A stretch of 64,000 nucleotides of DNA, from positions 1-64,000 of the forward strand of contig NZ_JBJYIN010000011.1 of the NCBI RefSeq assembly GCF_046237015.1, written 5' to 3'. Both the position numbers and the translations under genes were made by a program. The stretch comes from JBJYIN01 sp046237015 (GTDB lineage Bacteria > Pseudomonadota > Gammaproteobacteria > Enterobacterales > Enterobacteriaceae). Of this stretch, positions 33,678 through 41,916 are shown in pieces. The stretch's first letter is position 1. The number at the start of each line of letters is the position of its first letter. The notes beneath the pieces were generated by a model that did no database searches, was not told the DNA's origin, and worked only from the letters and a program-made list of their open reading frames with translations.

Positions 33678-34748
33678 GTGTATTACGGATATGACAAAGA
33701 TAATGTCAGCGCGTTGGACGCTATTACCGAAGCGCAACGAATTGCATTTGCCCCCATGCTGTTTCAAGCCGCTATCAATCTGCGTAATCACGGTATTTTG
33801 GCTTTTTTGGATAAGTGTGGTCATCTGGGCGCGAATCTCGACGAAATCGTTGCTATCACTTCATTAAATCACTACGCCGTTGAACTTCTGTTGGACGTCG
33901 GGCTAAGTGGTCGCATTATTATCCAGAAAGATGAGCGCTACGTTCTGGCTAAAATTGGTCATTACCTGCTCCATGATCGCATGACGCGCATCAACATGGA
34001 TTTTACTCAGGACGTTTGTTATCAGGGGATGTTTTACCTTGATGAAGCGTTGTCAAAAAATGAGCCTTCTGGATTAAAGGTTTTTGGTGAATGGCCAACA
34101 ATATATCCCGCGTTAAGCCAATTACCGCCGCAGGCAAAAGAGAGTTGGTTTGCCTTCGATCATTTCTACTCAGATGCTGCATTTAATGCTGCTTTGCCAC
34201 ATGTATTCCAGTTAAAACCCAAGCATCTCTACGATGTTGGTGGGAATACGGGAAAATGGGCGATGCAGTGCTATGACTACGATCGTGATGTAAACATTAC
34301 GATTCTGGATTTGCCTGAGCAGATTGCGCTGGCGACAGAAAATATTACTGATGCTGGAAAATCAGACCGTATTCAGGGCTGTGCTGTCGATATGCTTTCC
34401 GATTGCCCGTTGCCGGGTGAAGCGGATATTTGGTGGATGAGCCAGTTCCTTGACTGCTTCAGTGAAGAGCAAATTGTCGCTATCTTGCGTAAAATTGCCG
34501 GTGTGATGAAGCCTGATGCCAGAGTCTGCATTTTGGAAATATTCTGGGATCGCCAGCGGTGGGAAGCGGGGGCTTTTAGCCTGAATGCTTCTTCGCTCTA
34601 CTTTACCTGTCTTGCCAATGGCACGAGCCGTTTCTATGCGGCCAGACGGTTTTTACCTTTAATAGAGCAAGCTGGATTTATCGTTGAGAATCAAATTGAT
34701 AACATTGGTGTCGGCCACACGCTGCTGATCTGCAAAAAGCTCGAATAA
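33678..34748 (+). CDS. apeB: SAM-dependent methyltransferase of the aryl polyene cluster
   Basis: Methyltransferase of 356 residues resembling the O-methyltransferase/CrtF class. An N-terminal helical dimerisation region (about 1-140) is followed by a Rossmann domain with the SAM loop LYDVGGNTGKWAMQC (about 190). The C-terminal region carries DIWWMSQFLDCFSEEQIVAILRKI. I place the start at the GTG at 33678, preceded by AAGGGAAA, because longer readings run through the hairpin at 33599-33623. It is the first gene of the APE operon and probably methylates the aryl head group. Assignment as ApeB follows gene order. Confidence 0.8.
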   Translation: MYYGYDKDNVSALDAITEAQRIAFAPMLFQAAINLRNHGILAFLDKCGHLGANLDEIVAITSLNHYAVELLLDVGLSGRIIIQKDERYVLAKIGHYLLHDRMTRINMDFTQDVCYQGMFYLDEALSKNEPSGLKVFGEWPTIYPALSQLPPQAKESWFAFDHFYSDAAFNAALPHVFQLKPKHLYDVGGNTGKWAMQCYDYDRDVNITILDLPEQIALATENITDAGKSDRIQGCAVDMLSDCPLPGEADIWWMSQFLDCFSEEQIVAILRKIAGVMKPDARVCILEIFWDRQRWEAGAFSLNASSLYFTCLANGTSRFYAARRFLPLIEQAGFIVENQIDNIGVGHTLLICKKLE

Positions 34749-34814
34749 AATAGCGGGTATAAACGGGAAATTGCAGCGATATAGCCGGGATAGGTTGAAC
34801 TAGAAGAAGTCGGT

Positions 34815-35543
34815 ATGAGATTAGCATTTTCAATCATTGATTGGCAGGCCTGTGCGCCGGGCCTCAGCAGCGTGGACGATTGGCTGAATTGGTCACGGAT
34901 GCCCGCTGCTATCAATACTGAGCAACCGTTGGATAAATGTCGACATTTACCCATGATGATGGCCCGTCGCCTCAATCAAGGGAGTCGTCTGGCGGTCGAT
35001 TGCGGGTTAGCGTTACTACGTCGCCAGACGGTGGATGCCATTGTTTTCACCTCTCGCCATGGTGAGCTGGAACGTAATCTGAGCATCTTGAGCGCGCTGT
35101 CAGAAAATGAAAATATTTCTCCTACTGATTTTGCCATGTCAGTACACAATGCTGCCGTGGGAAGCCTGACGATTACAGCAAAATCCCCGTTGGTATCTAC
35201 GTCGATTGCCGCAGGGATAGACTCTTTTCAGCAAGGTCTAATTGAAGCCAAGGCGCTACAGGTTGCGGGATACAACAATATTCTGTTGGTTGATTTTGAT
35301 GGTACGATCCCTGATTTCTACCACCCACACGTTCCGGCAAACATGCCTCGTTACCCCTACGCCGTCGCTCTGTTGCTAGGGCATGGCGATGATATGGTGT
35401 GTGAATCGCAACCACAGGTGGAATCTCACCGTGAAGATTCGCCACAAAGTTTGCTGTTTTTACATGGTTTTCTTGCCAGAAACCCTGGTTTTTCCTTACC
35501 GGGAGAACGCGTTGACTGGGTATGGGAGAGGGGCGATGTCTGA
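34815..35543 (+). CDS. apeC: ketosynthase-like chain-length-factor protein
   Basis: Short protein of 242 residues of the ketoacyl-synthase-2 type (chain length factor). It resembles half of a ketosynthase (MSVHNAAVGSLTITAKSP, then VSTSIAAGIDSFQQGLIEAKAL) but has no Cys at the nucleophile position, so it cannot condense by itself. In studied APE systems ApeC pairs with the ketosynthase ApeO. It overlaps apeD by 8 bases. Confidence 0.85.
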   Translation: MRLAFSIIDWQACAPGLSSVDDWLNWSRMPAAINTEQPLDKCRHLPMMMARRLNQGSRLAVDCGLALLRRQTVDAIVFTSRHGELERNLSILSALSENENISPTDFAMSVHNAAVGSLTITAKSPLVSTSIAAGIDSFQQGLIEAKALQVAGYNNILLVDFDGTIPDFYHPHVPANMPRYPYAVALLLGHGDDMVCESQPQVESHREDSPQSLLFLHGFLARNPGFSLPGERVDWVWERGDV

Positions 35544-36324
35544 GTCATCAATAGCCTTTCGTCCTTCTGTTCGTCTGAATCGTTTATGGCGATTGGTGAT
35601 GACGGGTATGTGTTTTGCCATGTTTGGTCTTGGTGGCTTACTGCTTTCTCTGGTGTGGTTCAATGTATTACTGATTCATCGTGATGCGACTCGTCGTCGC
35701 CAACTGGCTCGCCGCAGTATTTCTGCCAGTTTCCGATTCTTTTTATACTGTGCCCGTCGATTAGGGGTGCTGGACTATCGTATTGACGGTATCGAAACTT
35801 TACAGTGCGATCGGGGTTGCTTGATTGTCGCGAATCATCCGACGTTAATTGATTATGTTTTGCTGGCTTCTGTCATGCCAGATGCTGACTGTCTGGTTAA
35901 GGCTGATTTGCAGAAAAACCCGTTTTTCCGCGGCGTTATTCGCGCGGCGGATTATCTGCTCAACAGCCAGTCCGATGCGCTACTACCTGATTGCCAGCAG
36001 CGGCTTGATAATGGCGATGCGATCATTATTTTTCCTGAAGGCACTCGCTCGCGTTATGGGGAACCCCTTGTTCTGCAACGCGGTGCCGCAAACATTGCGG
36101 TGCGCTGCGGCTGTGATTTACGGGTCGTGCATATCCGCTGTAGTCAGGACACATTAGGAAAACAAAGTCGTTGGTATCATATTCCGCCTGAAAAACCGTA
36201 TTTTACGGTGAATGTGCGCGAACGTATCAGTAACGACATTTTTATGGCGCCTGAAGAGGCGCGACCCTTGGCGGCTCGCCGTTTGAATCGCCTTTTGCAG
36301 CAATCTTTGACACCAGAAAGCTGA
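35536..36324 (+). CDS. apeD: lysophospholipid acyltransferase family protein
   Basis: PlsC-like membrane acyltransferase of 262 residues. An N-terminal membrane segment (about 20-42) is followed by the acyltransferase motif I, here VANHPTLIDYVLLAS (NH-X4-D with His about 97), and motif III IFPEGTRSR. The frame is open further upstream, but the ATG at 35536 overlaps the apeC stop and follows GAGAGGGGCG. It is presumed to transfer an acyl or polyene chain to a lipid acceptor in the inner membrane. Confidence 0.85.
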   Translation: MSESSIAFRPSVRLNRLWRLVMTGMCFAMFGLGGLLLSLVWFNVLLIHRDATRRRQLARRSISASFRFFLYCARRLGVLDYRIDGIETLQCDRGCLIVANHPTLIDYVLLASVMPDADCLVKADLQKNPFFRGVIRAADYLLNSQSDALLPDCQQRLDNGDAIIIFPEGTRSRYGEPLVLQRGAANIAVRCGCDLRVVHIRCSQDTLGKQSRWYHIPPEKPYFTVNVRERISNDIFMAPEEARPLAARRLNRLLQQSLTPES

Positions 36325-36343
36325 TCACCATTTGGAAATTGTT

Positions 36344-36610
36344 ATGGAAAGTCTATTTATTGAAATCAAAGAGATGATTATCGATTCTCTTAACCTTGAA
36401 GATATCAGCGTTGATGAAATAGAAACGGATGCCCCGCTTTTTGGCGATGGCCTTGGCCTGGATTCTATTGATGCGCTTGAGCTGGGGTTAGCGGTAAAAA
36501 ACCGTTATGGCGTCGTGCTTTCCGCTGAAAGTGAAGAGGTGCGCCAGCACTTCTTTTCCGTTGCCACCCTTGCTGCTTTTATCAACACTCAGCGCGCCGT
36601 GAGTGCCTGA
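36344..36610 (+). CDS. apeE: acyl carrier protein of the APE system (first)
   Basis: Carrier protein of 88 residues with the 4'-phosphopantetheine attachment Ser in GLDSIDALELGLAVKNRYG (Ser about 40). It is acidic and four-helical. A TTG four codons upstream is in frame, but the ATG at 36344 is preferred. Two carriers are usual in APE clusters; one carries the starter and the other the growing polyene. Confidence 0.88.
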   Translation: MESLFIEIKEMIIDSLNLEDISVDEIETDAPLFGDGLGLDSIDALELGLAVKNRYGVVLSAESEEVRQHFFSVATLAAFINTQRAVSA

Positions 36611-36630
36611 TAGTAAAATAAAATGAGTTG

Positions 36631-36882
36631 ATGATGGATAAAAATGAAATTTATCAGGAAATTATCGGTTTACTGGTCAAGCTGTTTGAACTGGATGCCG
36701 ATGAAATAACACCTGAATCCCGCCTCTATGAAGATCTTGAGTTAGATAGCATTGATGCGGTGGATATGGTGGTTCATTTGCAAAAGCGTATTGGGCGCAA
36801 AATATCGCCGGAAATTTTTAAATCTGTGCGCACGGTACAGGATGTGGTTGACGCGGTAGAAAGCCTACTCCGTGAAGGTTGA
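36631..36882 (+). CDS. apeF: acyl carrier protein of the APE system (second)
   Basis: Carrier protein of 83 residues with the attachment motif LELDSIDAVDMVVHL. Two successive ATG codons (36631 and 36634) follow AAATGAG; either may be the start. It differs from ApeE in the loop before the Ser (EDLELDS versus GDGLGLDS), so the two are not a recent duplication. Confidence 0.88.
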   Translation: MMDKNEIYQEIIGLLVKLFELDADEITPESRLYEDLELDSIDAVDMVVHLQKRIGRKISPEIFKSVRTVQDVVDAVESLLREG

Positions 36883-36897
36883 TGAGCCCACCAAGTG

Positions 36898-37458
36898 ATG
36901 CGTGTGCTAATCGGCAGTTTGAACGTATTAATGACGCTGGCCTGGCCGTTTCTAGCCTGGTTTAGTATCACGCATCCCGAACATCGCTGGTTACTCATTG
37001 TGTTAGCGCTGATGTTTGTTCTACGTTTCACCACGTTGCGTGATGATAAACCTGTTTTTAAGGGGACGGCGCTGTGGCTGGCAACGGCTGGGGTGGCGCT
37101 TTCCGTTGCCAGTTTATTACTGCGCGATGGCGGTTGGCTGCTGTGGTATCCCGTTGTGGTAAACAGCGTCATGTTGATGCTTTTTGGTGGATCGCTTTAT
37201 AGCGGCATGCCGATTGTCGAGCGCCTTGCCCGCCTTCGGGAACCAGAACTCCCTGCTCAGGCTATTTCCTATACGCGTCGTGTGACGAAAGTCTGGTGTT
37301 GGTTTTTTATTGTTAACGGCAGTATCGCCGTGCTGACCTGTCTTGTCGGCAATCTTCATTGGTGGACGTTATGGAACGGCGTGATCAGCTATGTGCTTAT
37401 GGGGTTGTTGATGGGGGGAGAGTGGTTGATACGCCAGCGTCTGAGGGAGCGCGTATGA
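36898..37458 (+). CDS. apeG: inner-membrane protein of the APE cluster (COG4648-like)
   Basis: Membrane protein of 186 residues with about five hydrophobic helices, for example LNVLMTLAWPFLAWFSI and WLLIVLALMFVL at the N-terminus. No catalytic motif is visible. Its position between the second carrier protein and the AMP ligase is constant in APE clusters, which is the basis for the symbol. It overlaps apeH by 4 bases (ATGA). Function unknown. Confidence 0.8.
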   Translation: MRVLIGSLNVLMTLAWPFLAWFSITHPEHRWLLIVLALMFVLRFTTLRDDKPVFKGTALWLATAGVALSVASLLLRDGGWLLWYPVVVNSVMLMLFGGSLYSGMPIVERLARLREPELPAQAISYTRRVTKVWCWFFIVNGSIAVLTCLVGNLHWWTLWNGVISYVLMGLLMGGEWLIRQRLRERV

Positions 37459-38810
37459 ACGGGCCGACTGTCCGCGCCGTCAATGACTGGCTGACGAGTA
37501 ATGATTCCCCTCAGCGCATTGTTGCCAGTAATGGCGCCAGTACGTTCACGCTGAGTATGTTGAAAACGCAGGTTGTCACACTTTGCCAGCAGTTAAGTCA
37601 GCGACAGGAAACGCGTTGGGCGTTGTGTTTTGAAGATAGCTACCGCTTCACTATCGGGCTTCTGGCCGCACTGCATGCAGGAAAAACCCCTGTCATTCCC
37701 GGCCACTGCCGCCAATCCGTATTAGAAGAACAGTCAGACGAGTTTGACGGGGTATTGACAGATGTGTCGCTGCATCTGGATTGCCCTGTGTTTGCCCTGA
37801 CAGCGGAGACAGAGAGCGTTGCTGATGCCGTGCTACCTTCTATACCTGATGATTCCCGTGTGGTGTTGTTCACGTCAGGCTCCACCGGGAAGCCGCGTCA
37901 GATTGTTAAACCGGTACGCTGTCTGGATGAAGAGTCGCGTTGGCTGGCGGATCGCTGGGGGACGCATTTGCAAGGCTGTGATGTGATCGCTTCCGTCACC
38001 CACCAGCATTTATATGGGCTGACGTTTCGCATCTGGCTGCCTATGGCGCTGGGGCTGCGTTTTGATAGCCGCCAACTGCTTTATACCGAACAGCTTACTT
38101 CCCAACGTCGCCAGCGGCGTTACGTGTTTATCAGCAGCCCAGCGTTCTTACGCCGCATCGATCGCGCGCTTTCTGCCCCTGAGTGTTCCTTGATTGTCTC
38201 TGCGGGGGGAACCTTGCCCTGGCTGCATGCCGAAGCGGCAGCCGAGTGGTTTATGCAGCCCATCAATGAGATATACGGCAGTACCGAAACGGGCGTTTTA
38301 GCATGGCGCTCTCGCGAGACGGATACCGTGCCGTGGCAGCTGTTTCCCGGCGTGTCGCTGCGACGTGATGAACAAGATAACTGGTGGGCGCAGTCGGCGC
38401 TGATTCCCCATGCTCAGGGGCACAAGCTGGATGACAGACTGGCGTTTGATGATGCGGGGCATTTTCAACTGTGTGGACGACACGACCGCGTGGTGAAGAT
38501 CGAAGACAAGCGCATTTCGCTAAGCGAGATAGAACGGCGTTTACTCGACCTGCCCGATATTGCTGATGCGGTTGCACTTCAGGTCACGCGCCCGGAGCGT
38601 AGCGGTATTGGCGTGGTACTGGTGTTGAATACCCCTGATAAGGCCGATGATTTACCGAATTTGAAACGCCAGTGGCGGCATGAATTGCAAAAATGGCTGG
38701 AGCCATTAGCGATGCCGCGTTTCTGGCGTGTCGTCGATGTTATTCCCCACAATAGCCAGAGTAAACGTGCCTGGCCACAGATACAGGAATTGTTTCATGT
38801 TGCCCGTTGA
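37455..38810 (+). CDS. apeH: AMP-dependent ligase activating the aryl starter
   Basis: Adenylate-forming ligase of 451 residues, somewhat short for the family. The P-loop VVLFTSGSTGKPRQIVKP (about 137-154), the INEIYGSTETGV motif and LCGRHDRVVKIEDKRISLSEIE with the hinge Asp are visible. In APE biosynthesis it activates 4-hydroxybenzoate or a related acid and loads it on a carrier protein. The ATG at 37455 overlaps the apeG stop; longer readings lie inside apeG. Confidence 0.88.
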   Translation: MNGPTVRAVNDWLTSNDSPQRIVASNGASTFTLSMLKTQVVTLCQQLSQRQETRWALCFEDSYRFTIGLLAALHAGKTPVIPGHCRQSVLEEQSDEFDGVLTDVSLHLDCPVFALTAETESVADAVLPSIPDDSRVVLFTSGSTGKPRQIVKPVRCLDEESRWLADRWGTHLQGCDVIASVTHQHLYGLTFRIWLPMALGLRFDSRQLLYTEQLTSQRRQRRYVFISSPAFLRRIDRALSAPECSLIVSAGGTLPWLHAEAAAEWFMQPINEIYGSTETGVLAWRSRETDTVPWQLFPGVSLRRDEQDNWWAQSALIPHAQGHKLDDRLAFDDAGHFQLCGRHDRVVKIEDKRISLSEIERRLLDLPDIADAVALQVTRPERSGIGVVLVLNTPDKADDLPNLKRQWRHELQKWLEPLAMPRFWRVVDVIPHNSQSKRAWPQIQELFHVAR

Positions 38811-39183
38811 GCTTGTCCGGCACGATGTAAAAAAGACGGATGAAACGTCTCAGGTTGAATTGATGCTACGGGCTGACCCTGAACTGTTTTGGTTCAAGGG
38901 GCATTTTACGGGTCAGCCGCTACTGCCCGGTGTGGCACAGCTGGATTGGGTCATGCATTACGCGACGACGGTGCTGGCGCAAGGGTGGGCATTCTTGTCC
39001 ATTGAGAACATTAAATTCCAGCAGCCGATTTTGCCCGGTAAAACGTTGCGTCTGGTACTGACATGGCACGCCGGAAAGCAACAGCTGACCTTTAGCTACA
39101 CCATTCTGGATGATGATGTTGAGCGCACGGCCAGCAGCGGAAAAATCAAGCTCACGCCGATGATGGAAGCTAGCTCATGTTAG
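38797..39183 (+). CDS. apeI: hot-dog dehydratase ApeI
   Basis: FabA/FabZ-like 3-hydroxyacyl-ACP dehydratase of 128 residues. The hot-dog active-site segment FKGHFTGQPLLPGVAQLDWV (about 30-49) contains the catalytic-type His. It works with ApeP to introduce the double bonds of the polyene. It starts inside the apeH end (14-base overlap) and overlaps apeJ by 7 bases. Confidence 0.87.
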   Translation: MLPVELVRHDVKKTDETSQVELMLRADPELFWFKGHFTGQPLLPGVAQLDWVMHYATTVLAQGWAFLSIENIKFQQPILPGKTLRLVLTWHAGKQQLTFSYTILDDDVERTASSGKIKLTPMMEASSC

Positions 39184-40892
39184 TAAATAGCACATTCTCG
39201 CCCTGCGTGGTGATCCCTTGTTATAACCACGGTGCCATGATGGCGTCGGTGTTGGCACGTTTGGCACCGCTAGCGCTGCCGGTTTTTATTGTTGATGATG
39301 GCAGCGATGCGGCAACGCAACAGACTCTCACTCAACTGGTGGCAGAGAATGACGGCGTGACGTTGATTCGGTTGGCGCACAACAGCGGGAAAGGTGCGGC
39401 GGTGATTAGTGGCATCAAAGCCGCGGCGCAGGCCGGGTTTAGCCATGCCTTACAGGTTGATGCCGATGGACAGCACCAAATTGAAGATGCGCCACTACTG
39501 CTGGATGAGGCAAAAACGCACCCGCATTGCCTGATTTCCGGTCGACCGCGTTATGATGCCTCGGTACCAAAATCACGCCTTTACGGGCGCTATGTCACCC
39601 ATGTTTGGGTCTGGATTGAAACGTTATCTCTCTCCATCAAAGACAGCATGTGTGGATTCCGTGTCTATCCGGTTGCGGCCACGTTATCGCTGATTTCTCA
39701 GAAATCTCTCGGCCACCGTATGGATTTCGATACGGAAATTATGGTGCGCCTGTATTGGGCGGGAACGCCCAGTCGCTTTATTGAGACGGCGGTAACCTAT
39801 CCAGAAAATGGACTGTCTCATTTCGATGCGTTGCACGATAACCTGCGGATTTCCTGGATGCATACCCGCCTGTTTTTCGGCATGCTTCCGCGTATTCCCG
39901 TGCTGTTACTGCGGCAGCGGCAGCAACACTGGGCTGGCGTGTCTGAGCGTAAAGGCCTGCTTGGGATGCGGTTCATGCTGGCGGTGTATCAACGGTTAGG
40001 GCGCGGGGTGTTTACGCTGTTTCTCTGGCCTGTTATTGCGTTTTACTGGCTGACCGGCCGTAGCGCGCGTCAGGCGTCTCAGTCATGGCTGCGGCAAATC
40101 GGGGAGTATGCGCGTCAGCACGATATCCTACTGCCTAAACCACTCAACAGTTATCACCACTTTCTCCGTTTTGGTCAGGCGATGCTGGATAAAATCGCCA
40201 GTTGGCGTGGCGATCTACAGTGGGGACGCGATATCGATTTTGCCCCCGGCGCGCGACAAACCATTGAGCACAGCAGACAAAAAGGGCAACTGATTCTGGC
40301 TTCACACCTCGGTGATATCGAGGTGTGCCGGGCGCTGGCGCAGCAGGTGAGCGGGCTGGTGATTAACGCGCTGGTGTTCACTGAAAATTCCCAACGTTTC
40401 AAGCAGGTGCTGGAAGAGATCGCCCCGCAGGCGGGCGTTAATCTTATCCCCGTCAGCGACATCGGGCCGGATACCGCAATGATGCTGCAAGAAAAGCTGG
40501 ATGCGGGGGAATGGGTGGCGATTGTCGGCGATCGCACGGCGGTCAATCGTCAGCGCGGCGGTGTGCGGCGCGTGGTGTGGAGCCCATTTTTGGGCAAAGA
40601 CGCACCATTTCCTCAAGGGCCTTTTGTGCTGGCGGCGGCGCTGCGTTGCCCCGTTCTGCTGATGTTTGTCATTCGCGAGCAGAAAAAGCTGCGCGTCTAC
40701 TGCGAACCTTTTGCTGAGAGCATTGCGTTGCCTCGCCCAACCCGACAACAGGCCTTACAGCAGGTCGTCGATCGCTATGCCGAACGGTTGGCGCATTACG
40801 CGCTGAAATCCCCGCTCGACTGGTTTAATTTTTTTGATTTCTGGAGCCTGCCTGATGATGACGGTCAGGTTGCTGGGAAAAAGGAGTCATAG
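39177..40892 (+). CDS. apeJ: fused glycosyltransferase / LpxL-type acyltransferase
   Basis: Two-domain protein of 571 residues. The N-terminal part (about 1-235) is a GT-A family 2 glycosyltransferase with VVIPCYNHGAM, FIVDDGSDA and the metal-site ALQVDADGQHQ. The C-terminal part (about 290-560) resembles lipid A acyltransferases, with ASHLGDIEVCRALAQ as the H-X4-D/E motif. It probably helps link the polyene to a glycolipid membrane anchor. The fusion is normal for APE clusters. Its stop overlaps the GTG of apeK by 1 base. Confidence 0.87.
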   Translation: MLVNSTFSPCVVIPCYNHGAMMASVLARLAPLALPVFIVDDGSDAATQQTLTQLVAENDGVTLIRLAHNSGKGAAVISGIKAAAQAGFSHALQVDADGQHQIEDAPLLLDEAKTHPHCLISGRPRYDASVPKSRLYGRYVTHVWVWIETLSLSIKDSMCGFRVYPVAATLSLISQKSLGHRMDFDTEIMVRLYWAGTPSRFIETAVTYPENGLSHFDALHDNLRISWMHTRLFFGMLPRIPVLLLRQRQQHWAGVSERKGLLGMRFMLAVYQRLGRGVFTLFLWPVIAFYWLTGRSARQASQSWLRQIGEYARQHDILLPKPLNSYHHFLRFGQAMLDKIASWRGDLQWGRDIDFAPGARQTIEHSRQKGQLILASHLGDIEVCRALAQQVSGLVINALVFTENSQRFKQVLEEIAPQAGVNLIPVSDIGPDTAMMLQEKLDAGEWVAIVGDRTAVNRQRGGVRRVVWSPFLGKDAPFPQGPFVLAAALRCPVLLMFVIREQKKLRVYCEPFAESIALPRPTRQQALQQVVDRYAERLAHYALKSPLDWFNFFDFWSLPDDDGQVAGKKES

Positions 40893-41314
40893 TGTTAAAC
40901 GATCCTCGCTTAAGCAATGAGGTTGAACTGACGGTATCTTTCCATGACTGCGATCCGATGGGCGTGGTATGGCACGGTAACTATTTTCGCTTTTTCGAAG
41001 TCGCGCGTGAGGCATTGCTCAGCAAATTTAACTATGGCTATCGCGAGATGCAGGCCTCTGGCTATGTGTGGCCGGTGGTAGATACGCGGGTGAAATACCG
41101 TGCCGCGCTGACTTACGAACAGCGTATACGCGTTCGCGCCATTATCGAGGAAGTCGAGAATCGTTTGCGCATCGCCTACCAGATTTTCGATGCTGAAAGC
41201 GGTCAACGTACCACGACTGGCTATACGATTCAGGTTGCGGTACAGGAAGGATGCCGTGAGCTGAGTTTTGTTTCCCCTCCTATTTTGTTTGAGCGCCTTG
41301 GAGTGACGCCATGA
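40892..41314 (+). CDS. apeK: acyl-CoA/ACP thioesterase ApeK
   Basis: 4-hydroxybenzoyl-CoA-type hot-dog thioesterase of 140 residues with the typical HDCDPMGVVWHGNYFRFFE segment (about 17-36) containing the catalytic Asp. The start is GTG after AAGGAG. It likely releases or proofreads acyl chains on the carrier proteins. It is followed by apeL with an ATGA overlap. Confidence 0.87.
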   Translation: MLNDPRLSNEVELTVSFHDCDPMGVVWHGNYFRFFEVAREALLSKFNYGYREMQASGYVWPVVDTRVKYRAALTYEQRIRVRAIIEEVENRLRIAYQIFDAESGQRTTTGYTIQVAVQEGCRELSFVSPPILFERLGVTP

Positions 41315-41916
41315 TACGACTGATTGTCGCGGTTTTTGTGCTGTTGAGCGGTATGGCGCAGGCCGTTACGTTGGATGATTTACAACAGCGATTCAGTAGC
41401 CAGCCTGTTGTGCGGGCTGATTTTACCCAACTGCGTGAAATAAAGGGGATGGCAAAGCCGCTGAAATCCGGTGGGCAGTTGCTGATCGCGCAGGATAAAG
41501 GGCTGTGGTGGCATCAGGCTACGCCGTTTCCGCTGACGATGGTGTTGGACGAAACGCGAATGGTTCAGGTAATGAATGGGCAAGTGCCGCAGATCGTCAC
41601 GGCAGAAAGCAACCCGCAGATGTTTCAGTTTAACCACCTGTTACGCGCCTTGTTTCAGGCCGATCGTCAGGTATTAGAGCAGAATTTTTCCATCGATTTT
41701 ACCGATCTCGGTCAGCAGCAGTGGAAATTGGTGCTGACGCCGAAAACGTCGCCGCTAGATAAACTGTTCAACGCCATTACGCTGAACGGCGGTGAGTTTC
41801 TTGACGGCATTGCGCTGGATGACCGCCAAGGCGACATGACCCGAATTACCCTGAGCAATCAGCGGATCGCACCACGAGAATTGAGTGATGATGAACGTCA
41901 GCGTTTCGTTTTCTGA
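41311..41916 (+). CDS. apeL: LolA-like periplasmic carrier protein
   Basis: Exported protein of 201 residues with a signal peptide (MIRLIVAVFVLLSGMAQAV, cleavage about 18) and a LolA-like half-barrel (FTQLREIKGMAKPLKSGGQL, LWWHQATPFPLTMVLDE). It probably shields the hydrophobic product or a lipid anchor in the periplasm on the way to the outer membrane, in partnership with ApeM and ApeN. It overlaps apeM by about 26 bases. Confidence 0.87.
   Translation: MIRLIVAVFVLLSGMAQAVTLDDLQQRFSSQPVVRADFTQLREIKGMAKPLKSGGQLLIAQDKGLWWHQATPFPLTMVLDETRMVQVMNGQVPQIVTAESNPQMFQFNHLLRALFQADRQVLEQNFSIDFTDLGQQQWKLVLTPKTSPLDKLFNAITLNGGEFLDGIALDDRQGDMTRITLSNQRIAPRELSDDERQRFVF

Noticed and set aside
38263..38577. 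Reverse ORF inside apeH
   Set aside because: Antisense shadow produced by G/C-rich third positions; no ribosome site.
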